Part shown: positions 1 to 7,822 of the stretch, piece after piece
How positions within the stretch are numbered: the first letter of the stretch is position 1
Layout of the letters: the number at the start of each line of letters is the position of its first letter
NCBI RefSeq assembly: GCF_011602365.1
Contig: NZ_JAAONZ010000015.1
Location: forward strand, 97,879-161,878
Direction of reading: 5' to 3'
DNA length: 64,000 nt
Origin: Pseudomaricurvus hydrocarbonicus
GTDB taxonomy: Bacteria; Pseudomonadota; Gammaproteobacteria; Pseudomonadales; Cellvibrionaceae
The notes under the pieces: model-generated
Database searches by the model: none
Seen by the model: only the letters and a program-made list of their open reading frames with translations
Told to the model about the DNA's origin: nothing
Program-made: the position numbers and the translations under genes

Positions 1-72
1 CTGACCGCGGCGTTTAACAAGCGTGATTTGTTCGCCGAATATGAGGCCGAATGTATACCAGCCGCTGATTGA
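1..72 (+). CDS. C-terminal end of an unidentified protein (partial)
   Basis: An open frame runs from the first base to a TGA at 70-72 and encodes 23 residues ending in AECIPAAD. It is followed by a 103-base gap with a palindrome before the methyltransferase, so it is probably the tail of the preceding plus-strand gene. Too little remains to name a family; its neighbour role in the methyl or pigment cluster is unknown. Confidence 0.4.
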   Translation: MTAAFNKRDLFAEYEAECIPAAD

Positions 73-91
73 TTATTGTCAATAATTGACT

Positions 92-115
92 CTATATCAA
101 AATATTTCAATATAG
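92..115. promoter_or_regulatory. AT-rich palindrome, candidate operator (copy 1)
   Basis: CTATATCAAAAT followed by ATTTCAATATAG forms a near-perfect inverted repeat about 60 bases before the methyltransferase start. It matches 22 of 24 bases of the perfect palindrome at 13461-13484 in front of metK and the RCCR-like gene. The symmetry suggests a dimeric repressor of ArsR, TetR or similar type. No gene for such a regulator is in the window, so it would act in trans (inference). Confidence 0.65.
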
Positions 116-175
116 GTTCGGATGCTTTTGGGGTAAGGTTTAGTCATCACATTGAAACATGGCCAGGAGCAGGTA

Positions 176-982
176 ATGAGCAAAGCATATAACGAAATGT
201 CCTACGTCGAAGTGGCTGCTATCTACAACGACATCAACAACATTCCTTTAGACGCAGCCCAGACTCTGGGCAAATCCATCAGTGAGCTGGTCGGTGAGGG
301 TGCCACAATGATGGATTTTGGCGGTGGCGCGGGGCGTATCTCGGTACCCATTGCTGCGCACACCAATATGATTGCTGTGGACATTGAACACCACATGCTC
401 AAAGCATCGAAAAAGCTCGCAGAAGATCGCCATATCGTTGCGCGCCAGGCTGTAGGAACGGTTCTGCAAACCCCGTTTGCCAGTAATACATTTGATGCGG
501 TCATCACCACCAACGTCTTGCACCAGATTGAAATGTGGCGTGATGCCTTAAATGAAGCAGCTCGAGTATTGAAGCCAGAGGGGTTGTTCCTCATTGGTCG
601 TGATGTACTGGACGAAGAGTCTTGTGCCGGTATTTTACGCAGTATGTCCCGCTACTTTACCGTGGATATCGCGCCGGAAATGAAACCTACTGATGCGGCC
701 GGACCTGCGCTGTTCCAGAAAATCCAGGAGATGGGTGGGTCGATGACGCGCCCAGTAGTAGCAAGCTCCTGGATTGAGAAGGTGTCGGCTAATGAGATCC
801 TGCAGCGTATGGAAGACGGTGTTCATAACGAGACCTGGAGTTTGAGCCGAGAAGTGATTGATGAGTTGATGGCCAAGTTACGTCCGTGGGCGCAAGAAAA
901 TATTGCAGATCTGGACGCGGTGGAAGATGTTAAGTGGGAATTCCATGTCTACCCCATTTCTGGCATTGGACAGAAAGGTTAA
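176..982 (+). CDS. class I SAM-dependent methyltransferase
   Basis: A 268-residue cytosolic methyltransferase of the Methyltransf_11/25 type. The SAM-binding motif I is visible as MMDFGGGAGRIS around residue 45, followed by the acidic end of strand 2 (AVDIEHHML) and a post-motif region TFDAVITTNVLHQI. ATG 176 is chosen over TTG 152 because CAGGAGCAG lies just upstream. It opens an operon with two PucC-like transporters, a Trm112-like protein, a MetE-type enzyme and adenosine kinase, so the SAH it makes can be recycled by neighbouring genes. The substrate is not evident. Given the pigment genes nearby, a tetrapyrrole or its catabolite is possible but unproven. A palindromic operator lies at 92-115. 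Confidence 0.85.
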   Translation: MSKAYNEMSYVEVAAIYNDINNIPLDAAQTLGKSISELVGEGATMMDFGGGAGRISVPIAAHTNMIAVDIEHHMLKASKKLAEDRHIVARQAVGTVLQTPFASNTFDAVITTNVLHQIEMWRDALNEAARVLKPEGLFLIGRDVLDEESCAGILRSMSRYFTVDIAPEMKPTDAAGPALFQKIQEMGGSMTRPVVASSWIEKVSANEILQRMEDGVHNETWSLSREVIDELMAKLRPWAQENIADLDAVEDVKWEFHVYPISGIGQKG

Positions 983-1019
983 CGCGCTCGTTTCTCTCTA
1001 ATTGCAGAAGGTACATCAT

Positions 1020-2393
1020 ATGGACAAGTTGATACTGTTCGTCAGAGCGTTTCAGTTAACATTGCCCAGGGCAGCAGCCGGTTGGTTGTTTGCCCTCTTG
1101 ACCAGTAACTTCAACCGTATTGCTATTTATGAGTTGGGGATTACCGCAGTTGTGATTACAACCTTGCTCGGATTGTATCACTTCCTGTCACCGTTCCAGG
1201 TAATTTATGGACGTATTGCTGATCGGGTACCGATATTTGGGCTACACCGTACTCCCTATGTGTTGATTGGGATGTTGATCTCAGCCGTTGCAGTGGCTGC
1301 GTTGCCCTACATTGTTGTGCCCATGTCACAGACACCGGATGAGTTTTACTTTCTCAGCTTCCCTTATGCCACTTACATCATCGCATTTATCGTATTAGTG
1401 TTTTTTGGGATTGGTTTTGCAATGGCTGGAGCGAATCATTTGGCTTTAGTGGCAGAAGTTATACCAGAACGCAGCCGTGGGCTGGTAACGGCACTGATCT
1501 GGACCATGTTAATTCTGGGCATGATTCTGTCTTTGCAGTTCATTCGGGGGTACATGCCGGAATATAACGAAGACACGATGCGCTCTCTTTATCTGCTGTC
1601 CATTCCGATTGTCGGTATTGTTACTTTACTCGGTGTTATTGGTGTAGAGCCCAGAGTCAAACCCGGTGAAAATATTGCCGCAGGCGGAAAGCTGGAAGCA
1701 GAAGAGCATGCTTCGTTAAAAGAGTTTGCGGTCGATGTCGTGCGCAACAGTACTGTGCGCAACTTTTTTCTGTTTATCTTCCTGTTCATGTTTGGTTATA
1801 GCCTGCAAGACAATATTTTGGAAGTGTTCGGTGCCGAAGTCTTGAGCATGACCGTGGGCGAAACCGGTCGCTTCCAACAGATATGGGGTGGTGGTGCCAT
1901 AGTGGGTATGTTCATGATGGGCTTTCTGGTGTTTAAAGGGGGTATTTCTAAGATCGCCGCCATCAGCTTTGGTATCAGCGGCATCGGACTGTCCATGTTC
2001 TGCCTGGCTTATGGTGCTTACGAGGCTTCGCCGTCTATTGTGCACATGTCCCTTGTGGCAATGGGGTTCTTTAATGGTTTTGCGCTGGTTGGCACCTTGA
2101 CCAGCATGATGGAGTTCACCACTGATAATGAGCGCGGTGCGTATATAGGTTTGTGGGGGTTGGCCATTGCTTTTGCCAGTGGTCTCGCTTCCATAGCGGG
2201 AGGACAACTGGTGACCACTTTAATTGAAAGTGGATGGTTCGCAGCCAGCGAAGGCTTTGCATGGATTTTTGTGCTGGAAGGCGGCATCAGTTTACTCAGC
2301 CTTGTGTTCTTGTGGCAAGTGAAAGTCGACAGTTTCCACAAAGCGATCAGTAAAGACGGTCTCAGCAACGCTATGGCTGCTGATCTCGGATAA
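1020..2393 (+). CDS. MFS transporter of PucC/LhaA (BCD) type, copy 1
   Basis: A 457-residue, about 12-helix inner-membrane protein. The first cytoplasmic loop contains GRIADRVPIFGLHRTPYVLIG, which fits the PucC/LhaA/Bch2 pattern (SD...RR.PYI..G) better than general sugar or drug MFS proteins. Known members assist assembly or delivery of (bacterio)chlorophyll complexes. ATG 1020 has AGAAGG upstream; the upstream TTG 1002 is less likely. It is followed 33 bases later by a paralogue. With no photosynthesis genes in the window, import or export of a chlorophyll-like compound is a plausible role (inference). A generic MFS function cannot be excluded. Confidence 0.7.
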   Translation: MDKLILFVRAFQLTLPRAAAGWLFALLTSNFNRIAIYELGITAVVITTLLGLYHFLSPFQVIYGRIADRVPIFGLHRTPYVLIGMLISAVAVAALPYIVVPMSQTPDEFYFLSFPYATYIIAFIVLVFFGIGFAMAGANHLALVAEVIPERSRGLVTALIWTMLILGMILSLQFIRGYMPEYNEDTMRSLYLLSIPIVGIVTLLGVIGVEPRVKPGENIAAGGKLEAEEHASLKEFAVDVVRNSTVRNFFLFIFLFMFGYSLQDNILEVFGAEVLSMTVGETGRFQQIWGGGAIVGMFMMGFLVFKGGISKIAAISFGISGIGLSMFCLAYGAYEASPSIVHMSLVAMGFFNGFALVGTLTSMMEFTTDNERGAYIGLWGLAIAFASGLASIAGGQLVTTLIESGWFAASEGFAWIFVLEGGISLLSLVFLWQVKVDSFHKAISKDGLSNAMAADLG

Positions 2394-2426
2394 GTCACGG
2401 TTACTGAACTACTCAGGAGATGAATA

Positions 2427-3842
2427 ATGAAAGTCAGTGAAGGTCAGGCAAAACTGCAATTTACGCTGCAAAAGATCGCCATAGCCTGGAGCTTTTGCAT
2501 GGTAGTCACCAGCTTTAACCGGGTGGCAATTATTGAGATGGGTTTACCCGCAGCAATTATTTCTGTATTGATCGGTGTCTACACCCTTTTTGGTCCCTTG
2601 CAGCCGGTGATTGGCCGCATGTGCGAGCGCTGGCCGATTTTCGGTTATCGCCGTACGCCGTACATGTTACTGGGTACCCTATTGGGAGGTTGTGCCTTTC
2701 CATTGATGCCAGCGGTGCTGGTGGATATGCAGGCAGGCAGCACACTGGCTTATGTTTATTGCCTGTTGCTGTTCTGTGCCTTTGGCCTCTGTATTGCCAT
2801 GCAGGCGAACGTATTTCTGGATCTGTTGAACGATGTCACCACCAAGGAAAGCCGTTCGCGAGTGGTCACCTTGACCTGGACTGTACAGGCATTGGCCATG
2901 GCAGGCTGGGCCTGGGTGTTTGGCTTATTGATGCCCGAGTACAGTCTGGAGGCGATGCAGGATCTGTATAATCTGACCCCCTTCGTTATGTTGAGTATCA
3001 CCTTTCTGGGGCTGTTCAAGCTGGAAACACCATTAAATGCCGAGCAGCTTCAGACACTTAAAAATAACCCGCCAAAACCGGTTAAACTGTTGGATCCTAT
3101 GAAAGAATCCATGGCGGTACTGGGTTATAACCGTCATGCATTTTTATTTTTTGTCTTCATTATTTTTTCTTTGCTGTCGGTATTTTTGCAAGACATGCTG
3201 CAGGAGTTGTGGGCAGATGACCTGTTTGGCCTGGCTGCAGGGGAATCCACTATCTACCAGCGTTTCTACAATGGTATTCAAACGCTGGGTATGGCAGCGT
3301 GCGGTATTTTTGTTGGTGTTACAGCAAAAAAACGCATTGCCGCCAAGCAAGCTGCAGGTGAGTCCACCGAAAATGAAAAAACCCTGCCATTTGATTTTGG
3401 AAAACGTTTAATGGTGGTGGGCGCCCTTCTGTCGATTATGGGATTTGCTTTACTTGCCTGGGCATCATGGCTGCAGAATCTGACTTTGTTCAATGCGTTC
3501 TATTGCTTTAGTGCATTCTCTCTGGGTCTGCTGGTCTTTCCATCCATCAGCTTTATGGCGGATATGACAGTTGAAGGTCAAGAGAGTAAATACCTTGGCC
3601 TGTGGAGTCTGGCACAAGTGATTGGTTTGTTTCTGTCATTCACGGTCAGCGGTGTTCTTTACACCCTGCTGGTAGAGAGCGCCTGGTTCTCAGCCAATGT
3701 TGCCTTCGCTCTGATATTTATTTTGCAAGCATTGATGGTAGTGATGAGCTATCTGGTCGTGCGTAACGTTACCATCGAAGGTTTGCAGAATGCTGCTCAG
3801 CCTGAGCAAGACATACTTAATTCAATTCAAGCTCAGACTTGA
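2427..3842 (+). CDS. MFS transporter of PucC/LhaA (BCD) type, copy 2
   Basis: A 471-residue paralogue of the preceding transporter with the same signature loop, GRMCERWPIFGYRRTPYMLLG, and about 12 hydrophobic helices split by a polar central loop near residues 205-225. AGGAG lies 12 bases before ATG 2427. The two copies are clearly divergent in sequence, so they may form a heterodimer or handle two related substrates rather than being a recent duplication. It is co-directional with the methyltransferase and Trm112-like genes. The substrate is not determined from sequence. Confidence 0.7.
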   Translation: MKVSEGQAKLQFTLQKIAIAWSFCMVVTSFNRVAIIEMGLPAAIISVLIGVYTLFGPLQPVIGRMCERWPIFGYRRTPYMLLGTLLGGCAFPLMPAVLVDMQAGSTLAYVYCLLLFCAFGLCIAMQANVFLDLLNDVTTKESRSRVVTLTWTVQALAMAGWAWVFGLLMPEYSLEAMQDLYNLTPFVMLSITFLGLFKLETPLNAEQLQTLKNNPPKPVKLLDPMKESMAVLGYNRHAFLFFVFIIFSLLSVFLQDMLQELWADDLFGLAAGESTIYQRFYNGIQTLGMAACGIFVGVTAKKRIAAKQAAGESTENEKTLPFDFGKRLMVVGALLSIMGFALLAWASWLQNLTLFNAFYCFSAFSLGLLVFPSISFMADMTVEGQESKYLGLWSLAQVIGLFLSFTVSGVLYTLLVESAWFSANVAFALIFILQALMVVMSYLVVRNVTIEGLQNAAQPEQDILNSIQAQT

Positions 3843-3877
3843 GGTCTGATTATTCAACTCATTGCGGGATAAAACTT

Positions 3878-4117
3878 ATGAGCACACAAGATTACACTGA
3901 CATTTTGCATTGCCCCCATTGTGCAGCGCAAGAGAAAGGAACATTACGGTTGGTCAAAACCGATTGGTTAGCTTGCCAGGACTGTGAGCGTCAATACCCC
4001 ATCGTGGAGGGCATTCCGGTGATGCTGCCGGAAGAGGGTGACAAGTGGCGTGGGGTAGCCGTTGACGAATTGCCCGATATTGAAGAGCACAATCGCTTCG
4101 TCAGTGTGGCCGGTTAA
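3878..4117 (+). CDS. Trm112-like zinc-ribbon protein
   Basis: A 79-residue protein with two CxxC pairs (LHCPHC near residue 12 and ACQDCER near residue 32) followed by YPIVEGIPVMLPEE, the hallmark of the Trm112/YcaR family. Trm112 proteins are small activators that bind and stabilise class I methyltransferases. Its position in the same operon as the SAM methyltransferase at 176-982 suggests it is that enzyme's partner (inference). Start ATG 3878 gives the normal family length; an earlier in-frame start at 3839 would overlap the transporter stop and add unrelated residues. Confidence 0.85.
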   Translation: MSTQDYTDILHCPHCAAQEKGTLRLVKTDWLACQDCERQYPIVEGIPVMLPEEGDKWRGVAVDELPDIEEHNRFVSVAG

Positions 4118-4164
4118 ATGTGGATAGTGAACTTTTAGGATAATAAAAATCGAGGAATTGAAAC

Positions 4165-5277
4165 ATGTGGAATACTGACCTGTTTCCTACCCAGTTGGTG
4201 GGCAGTTACGTCAAGCCGAAGTGGCTGGCGAATCACGAGAAGGTCTACCAGAAAGAAGGTACCTGGTGGAACGTTGAGCAACCGTTATTACAAGATGCCA
4301 TTGATGACGCAGTTCGCCTGGCCATTTACGATCAGAATCTGGCAGGAATGACATTTGCTACCGACGGCGAAGTACGTCGCCAAACGTTTAGTGGTCATTT
4401 TTACAATTTATCGGGCATTGACCAGGAACAACCGGAAGAATTTACCAACTTTCACAACGATATCACCGAATACCTGAAGATGAAGCAGAAGGCCACCAAC
4501 GTGGGTGCCGATCTGGCCAAAGACGAAAAACCCAAAGAGCCTATGAAAGTGCTTTTCCCGGCCGTTCGGGAAAAAATTCAGTGGCCAGGACCCATGGTGG
4601 TGAGTGATATCCCATTCCTTAAACGCTATGCAAATCAGCGCAGTAAAATTACTGTGATTGGACCGGTGACATTGTCCTATCGTCTGGTGGACACTGGCGT
4701 CTACGCCAACCACGCCGAACTGTGTTTTGCCATTGCTGATGCACTGAATCACGAATTAAAAGCTCTGGCTGCGGCTGGTGTGGACCTGATTCAAATCGAT
4801 GAACCTGAAGTGCACTTCCGCTACAGTCAGTGTCAGGATTTTGCCGTTGAAGCGATCAACCGTATGATCCACGGCGTTGACTGCCTGACTCAGGTGCACG
4901 TTTGCTATGGTTATTCGAAAAATATTGCCCTCAAAGAACCTTCCCCCATTTACCCGAAAGCCGTATCGCTGATTGCCGAATCCAACATTGATGCAATCCA
5001 TACCGAATACGCGCAACCGGGTCACACACCGGATTTTCTAACCTCGGTGGGTGACAAGCTGGTGGCGATTGGTGTGTTGAATCTGGATCCTCAGGGTGAA
5101 GTGGAAGAAATCGAAAATATTCGCAAGCTGATTATGGATGCCATGGACGTCGTGCCTAAGGAGCGCATCAGTTTGGCACCCGATTGTGGTATGTGGTTTC
5201 TGGATCGTGACTTTGCCTTCCGTAAAATCAAGTCCATGTGCCTGGCTGCGGACTCTCTCCGCAATCAGTTTGGATAA
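4165..5277 (+). CDS. core MetE-type homocysteine methyltransferase
   Basis: A 370-residue protein equivalent to the C-terminal catalytic barrel of cobalamin-independent methionine synthase. It lacks the N-terminal half (the full enzyme is about 750 residues). The zinc site is intact: HVC in QVHVCYGYS, the Glu in AIHTEYAQP, and the Cys in APDCGMWF; the homocysteine loop IQIDEPEVHF is also present. Core MetE proteins regenerate methionine from homocysteine with methyl donors other than plain methyl-folate (methylcobalamin in characterised cases). GAGGA precedes ATG 4165. It closes the SAM cycle with ahcY and metK in the same cluster. The methyl donor is unknown, and the next gene may be an accessory subunit. 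Confidence 0.85.
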   Translation: MWNTDLFPTQLVGSYVKPKWLANHEKVYQKEGTWWNVEQPLLQDAIDDAVRLAIYDQNLAGMTFATDGEVRRQTFSGHFYNLSGIDQEQPEEFTNFHNDITEYLKMKQKATNVGADLAKDEKPKEPMKVLFPAVREKIQWPGPMVVSDIPFLKRYANQRSKITVIGPVTLSYRLVDTGVYANHAELCFAIADALNHELKALAAAGVDLIQIDEPEVHFRYSQCQDFAVEAINRMIHGVDCLTQVHVCYGYSKNIALKEPSPIYPKAVSLIAESNIDAIHTEYAQPGHTPDFLTSVGDKLVAIGVLNLDPQGEVEEIENIRKLIMDAMDVVPKERISLAPDCGMWFLDRDFAFRKIKSMCLAADSLRNQFG

Positions 5278-5288
5278 GTGGAGGCATT

Positions 5289-5876
5289 GTGAATTACGGC
5301 GATCAATTGCGTGATTGCGTCAGTGTATTGCAGCTGGATATAGTCGAGGGAGCCGCTATGGCTCCTCATGACATTCAGGTTCAGCTCTATCGTGACCACG
5401 TCGATTTCAAGGTGCTGGATCAGTTGGACCAACACTTTAAACAACAAACTCCGATTCCCGAGCATGCGGCAGACAGCTTTACGGCGTTCATTCTTAGTAA
5501 GCCTCTGCGGATGGATAGCACACTGGTGCTGCACGCCATGCAATGCCTAAATGAACAGGGCGAGCCGAATGGCGAACTCTGGGTTAAATTTAAATCTACC
5601 CGGTCTCTGACGAATTTGGACAAGGATGTGACCGAGCTGGGTTTACACGCCTTGCAATTACGAATGCTCAAAGACCAGCCCTTACCCGCTTGTGAGGCTA
5701 AAGTGGCTCCTTCTGGACCGGAATGGTTGCGCACCGGGATTGATTTGGGAGTGGGCCTCAACGCCGGGAGTTGGCAATTGCCTGTGTTGGAAACTCCACT
5801 GGATGTGCCTGAGCGCTTTGCGGGGCATCTGTATCTGAAATTGCTGACGGTGGATCATCCCGTTTGGCATGGATAA
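5289..5876 (+). CDS. uncharacterised protein between MetE-type enzyme and adenosine kinase
   Basis: A 195-residue soluble protein with no signal peptide, membrane segment or motif I recognise. GTG 5289 is preceded by GGAGG four bases away, directly after the core MetE stop (11-base gap), which indicates translational coupling. The middle is rich in alternating hydrophobic residues (DSTLVLHAMQCLNEQGE), and the end contains a Gly-rich stretch GIDLGVGLNAGSW. It is not DUF1852 (MesX) by eye, although it occupies the place where an accessory to a core MetE would be expected. The function is open. Confidence 0.7.
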   Translation: MNYGDQLRDCVSVLQLDIVEGAAMAPHDIQVQLYRDHVDFKVLDQLDQHFKQQTPIPEHAADSFTAFILSKPLRMDSTLVLHAMQCLNEQGEPNGELWVKFKSTRSLTNLDKDVTELGLHALQLRMLKDQPLPACEAKVAPSGPEWLRTGIDLGVGLNAGSWQLPVLETPLDVPERFAGHLYLKLLTVDHPVWHG

Positions 5877-5913
5877 CACTGGCATGGATAACGCAATAGG
5901 AAAGGCAAACTAC

Positions 5914-6903
5914 ATGGCTAAATATCACATTTATGGTCTGGGTGCTGCCCTGGTGGACACTGAAATCGAAGTGTCGGATCAGGATCTTAGCAGCTTGAAT
6001 ATTGAAAAAGGCTTGATGACGTTAGTTGACAGTTCGCGTCAACAAGAGCTGATTGCCCATTTGAATGGTCACCTGGTCGCTTCCAAACGTGCCAGCGGTG
6101 GTTCCGCAGCCAACACCATTATTGCCGCCAGCTATTTTGGCGCAAAGTCTTTTTACAGCTGTAAAGTCGCAGCCGACGAAAATGGCGATTTCTACTTGCA
6201 GGATCTCAACAACGCCGGGGTTGATTATCATCGTGAGCTCCACCGGCAAGCCGGTGACACCGGTAAGTGTCTGGTTATGATTACTCCCGATGCTGAACGT
6301 ACCATGAATACTTACCTGGGCATCAGTGAAACACTTTCGGTGGCCGAATTACATGAAGATGCCATAGCTGTGTCCGAGTATCTGTATCTCGAAGGTTACC
6401 TGGTGACCTCCGACACTGGACGTGCCGCGGCCATTCGGGCGCGACAGTTGGCAGAAGCGTCCGCAGTCAAAGTCGCCATCAGCTTATCAGACCCGGGCAT
6501 TGTTCAGTTTTTCCGCGATGGTTTGCTGGAGATGATTGGTAATCGCATTGATCTGTTATTTTGCAATAAGGATGAAGCTCTCAGCTTTACCGGCGTTGAG
6601 GCGCTGGAAGACGCGATTGATCAGCTAAAACGTTATGCCCGTACGTTTGCGATAACTCTGGGCGCCAATGGGGCTTTGGTGCACGATGGTAAGCGCACAA
6701 TGATCGTTCCCTCTACCACGGTAAAAGCCATCGACACTAACGGTGCGGGGGATATGTTTGCTGGAGCGTTTCTCTATGCCATCACCCACGGTTACTGTTT
6801 TGAACAGGCGGCTGAACTTGCCAATAAAGCTGCGGGTGTCGTGGTCTCCCAATTTGGGCCACGGCTAAGCGCCGAACAACACCACATCATTTTATCTCAA
6901 TAG
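5914..6903 (+). CDS. adenosine kinase (PfkB family)
   Basis: A 329-residue ribokinase-family enzyme. The N-terminal GLGAALVDTEIEV and RASGGSAANTI mark the nucleoside-binding half; ITPDAERTMNTYLG is typical of bacterial adenosine kinases. The C-terminal AIDTNGAGDMFAGAFLY holds the catalytic Asp and anion hole. It converts the adenosine released by SAH hydrolase to AMP, pulling the SAM cycle forward. ATG 5914 (TAGGAAAGG upstream) fits the family start better than ATG 5869, which overlaps the previous gene. It is the last gene of the plus-strand methyl operon. Confidence 0.9.
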   Translation: MAKYHIYGLGAALVDTEIEVSDQDLSSLNIEKGLMTLVDSSRQQELIAHLNGHLVASKRASGGSAANTIIAASYFGAKSFYSCKVAADENGDFYLQDLNNAGVDYHRELHRQAGDTGKCLVMITPDAERTMNTYLGISETLSVAELHEDAIAVSEYLYLEGYLVTSDTGRAAAIRARQLAEASAVKVAISLSDPGIVQFFRDGLLEMIGNRIDLLFCNKDEALSFTGVEALEDAIDQLKRYARTFAITLGANGALVHDGKRTMIVPSTTVKAIDTNGAGDMFAGAFLYAITHGYCFEQAAELANKAAGVVVSQFGPRLSAEQHHIILSQ

Positions 6904-6955
6904 TCTGTCTCCAGACGTTTCGATAAACTTGCTAGATCACAGCACTGTGTTACCT

Positions 6956-7651
6956 TCAAGCAGTGCTGGTTTCCTGCGACACATCCTGTTGGCTGTAAAT
7001 CTGTTGGCGGCGCTCAGTCAGTATCAAGCTGATAATAAACACCACTTCGGCAAAATTGCCGGCGAGAAATCCCCAGGGTTGTGCCGCACTGGCACCATTG
7101 ACGATAAAGATGAATACCCCTCCCAGTAACATCCAAGGCCAGCCGGTGGTCCTCCAATACACCCAGGCCAAAGGCAAAAACACCAGATTGGAGAGAATCG
7201 TCGCCCACGGGGGCGCAGAAGATAGATTGCCGAGTTTATGTACCCCAAGGGCTGATTTGTCGCCCAACTCCAGTAACACGACCTCATGGTATAAACCGAA
7301 CATTATAGCGGCGCCAGTAAAGAGCATTAACGCCCTTTGCACTAGACGCTGGCGAAATAACCCTACTGTCGTGGCCCGTAGCAAAGAAAGGGCAAACAGC
7401 GGCAGAAACGGCAGTACCATAGCGTGCAATATAAACCGTGGTACATTCGCTGATGGGTACCAGTCTTGATTGAAATAAAGATTGCCCATAGCCGTGATCA
7501 TGTTGTCATAACACATGCCGAACAGCAGGGCACACAAAAAGGCAATTCGCCAGCCCTGCCGATGTGTCCCTTGATTTGATTTCGCAGACAGGATCCAGAC
7601 TAGTAATCCAGCATGAATAAAAGCGTAAATGAACAATAAAAAGTGCAACAT
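6956..7651 (-). CDS. uncharacterised multi-pass membrane protein
   Basis: A 231-residue inner-membrane protein with about six or seven hydrophobic helices, beginning MLHFLLFIYAFIHAGLLVWIL and ending in a polar tail (ERRQQIYSQQDVSQETSTA). Conserved-looking polar residues within membrane stretches include a His-Glu pair in MFGLYHEVVLLE. I do not recognise the family. It lies downstream of and on the same strand as the TonB receptor gene (ends 7823), separated by a strong hairpin at 7779-7815, and converges on the adenosine kinase gene. Confidence 0.6.
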   Translation of the reverse strand: MLHFLLFIYAFIHAGLLVWILSAKSNQGTHRQGWRIAFLCALLFGMCYDNMITAMGNLYFNQDWYPSANVPRFILHAMVLPFLPLFALSLLRATTVGLFRQRLVQRALMLFTGAAIMFGLYHEVVLLELGDKSALGVHKLGNLSSAPPWATILSNLVFLPLAWVYWRTTGWPWMLLGGVFIFIVNGASAAQPWGFLAGNFAEVVFIISLILTERRQQIYSQQDVSQETSTA

Positions 7652-7778
7652 ATTCTGGGTTTATCGATGCAGAGATATAGCTTTTCTGTAAAAAGTGAAG
7701 AGCGAAAAGCGCGATTTTTTTGAAATATTTCTGTTGAAAAAAGGCTATTAAAGATGAGAAATAAATTATTAGGATAGT

Positions 7779-7815
7779 GTGGTGAATACCGTCCTGACAG
7801 GACGGTATTCACCAC
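7779..7815. terminator. perfect 18-bp stem hairpin after TonB receptor gene
   Basis: GTGGTGAATACCGTCCTG (7779-7796) is exactly repeated in inverse orientation at 7798-7815, with a single A between. It starts 8 bases beyond the stop of the minus-strand TonB receptor gene and is followed on that strand only by a weak U-run, so it may be a terminator, an mRNA-stabilising structure between the receptor and the downstream membrane-protein gene, or a protein-binding palindrome. Confidence 0.65.
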
Positions 7816-7822
7816 CGTTAGT

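Noticed and set aside
1..72. The partial gene could be the end of a Rieske PaO-like oxygenase
   Set aside because: Only 23 residues remain and none is diagnostic.
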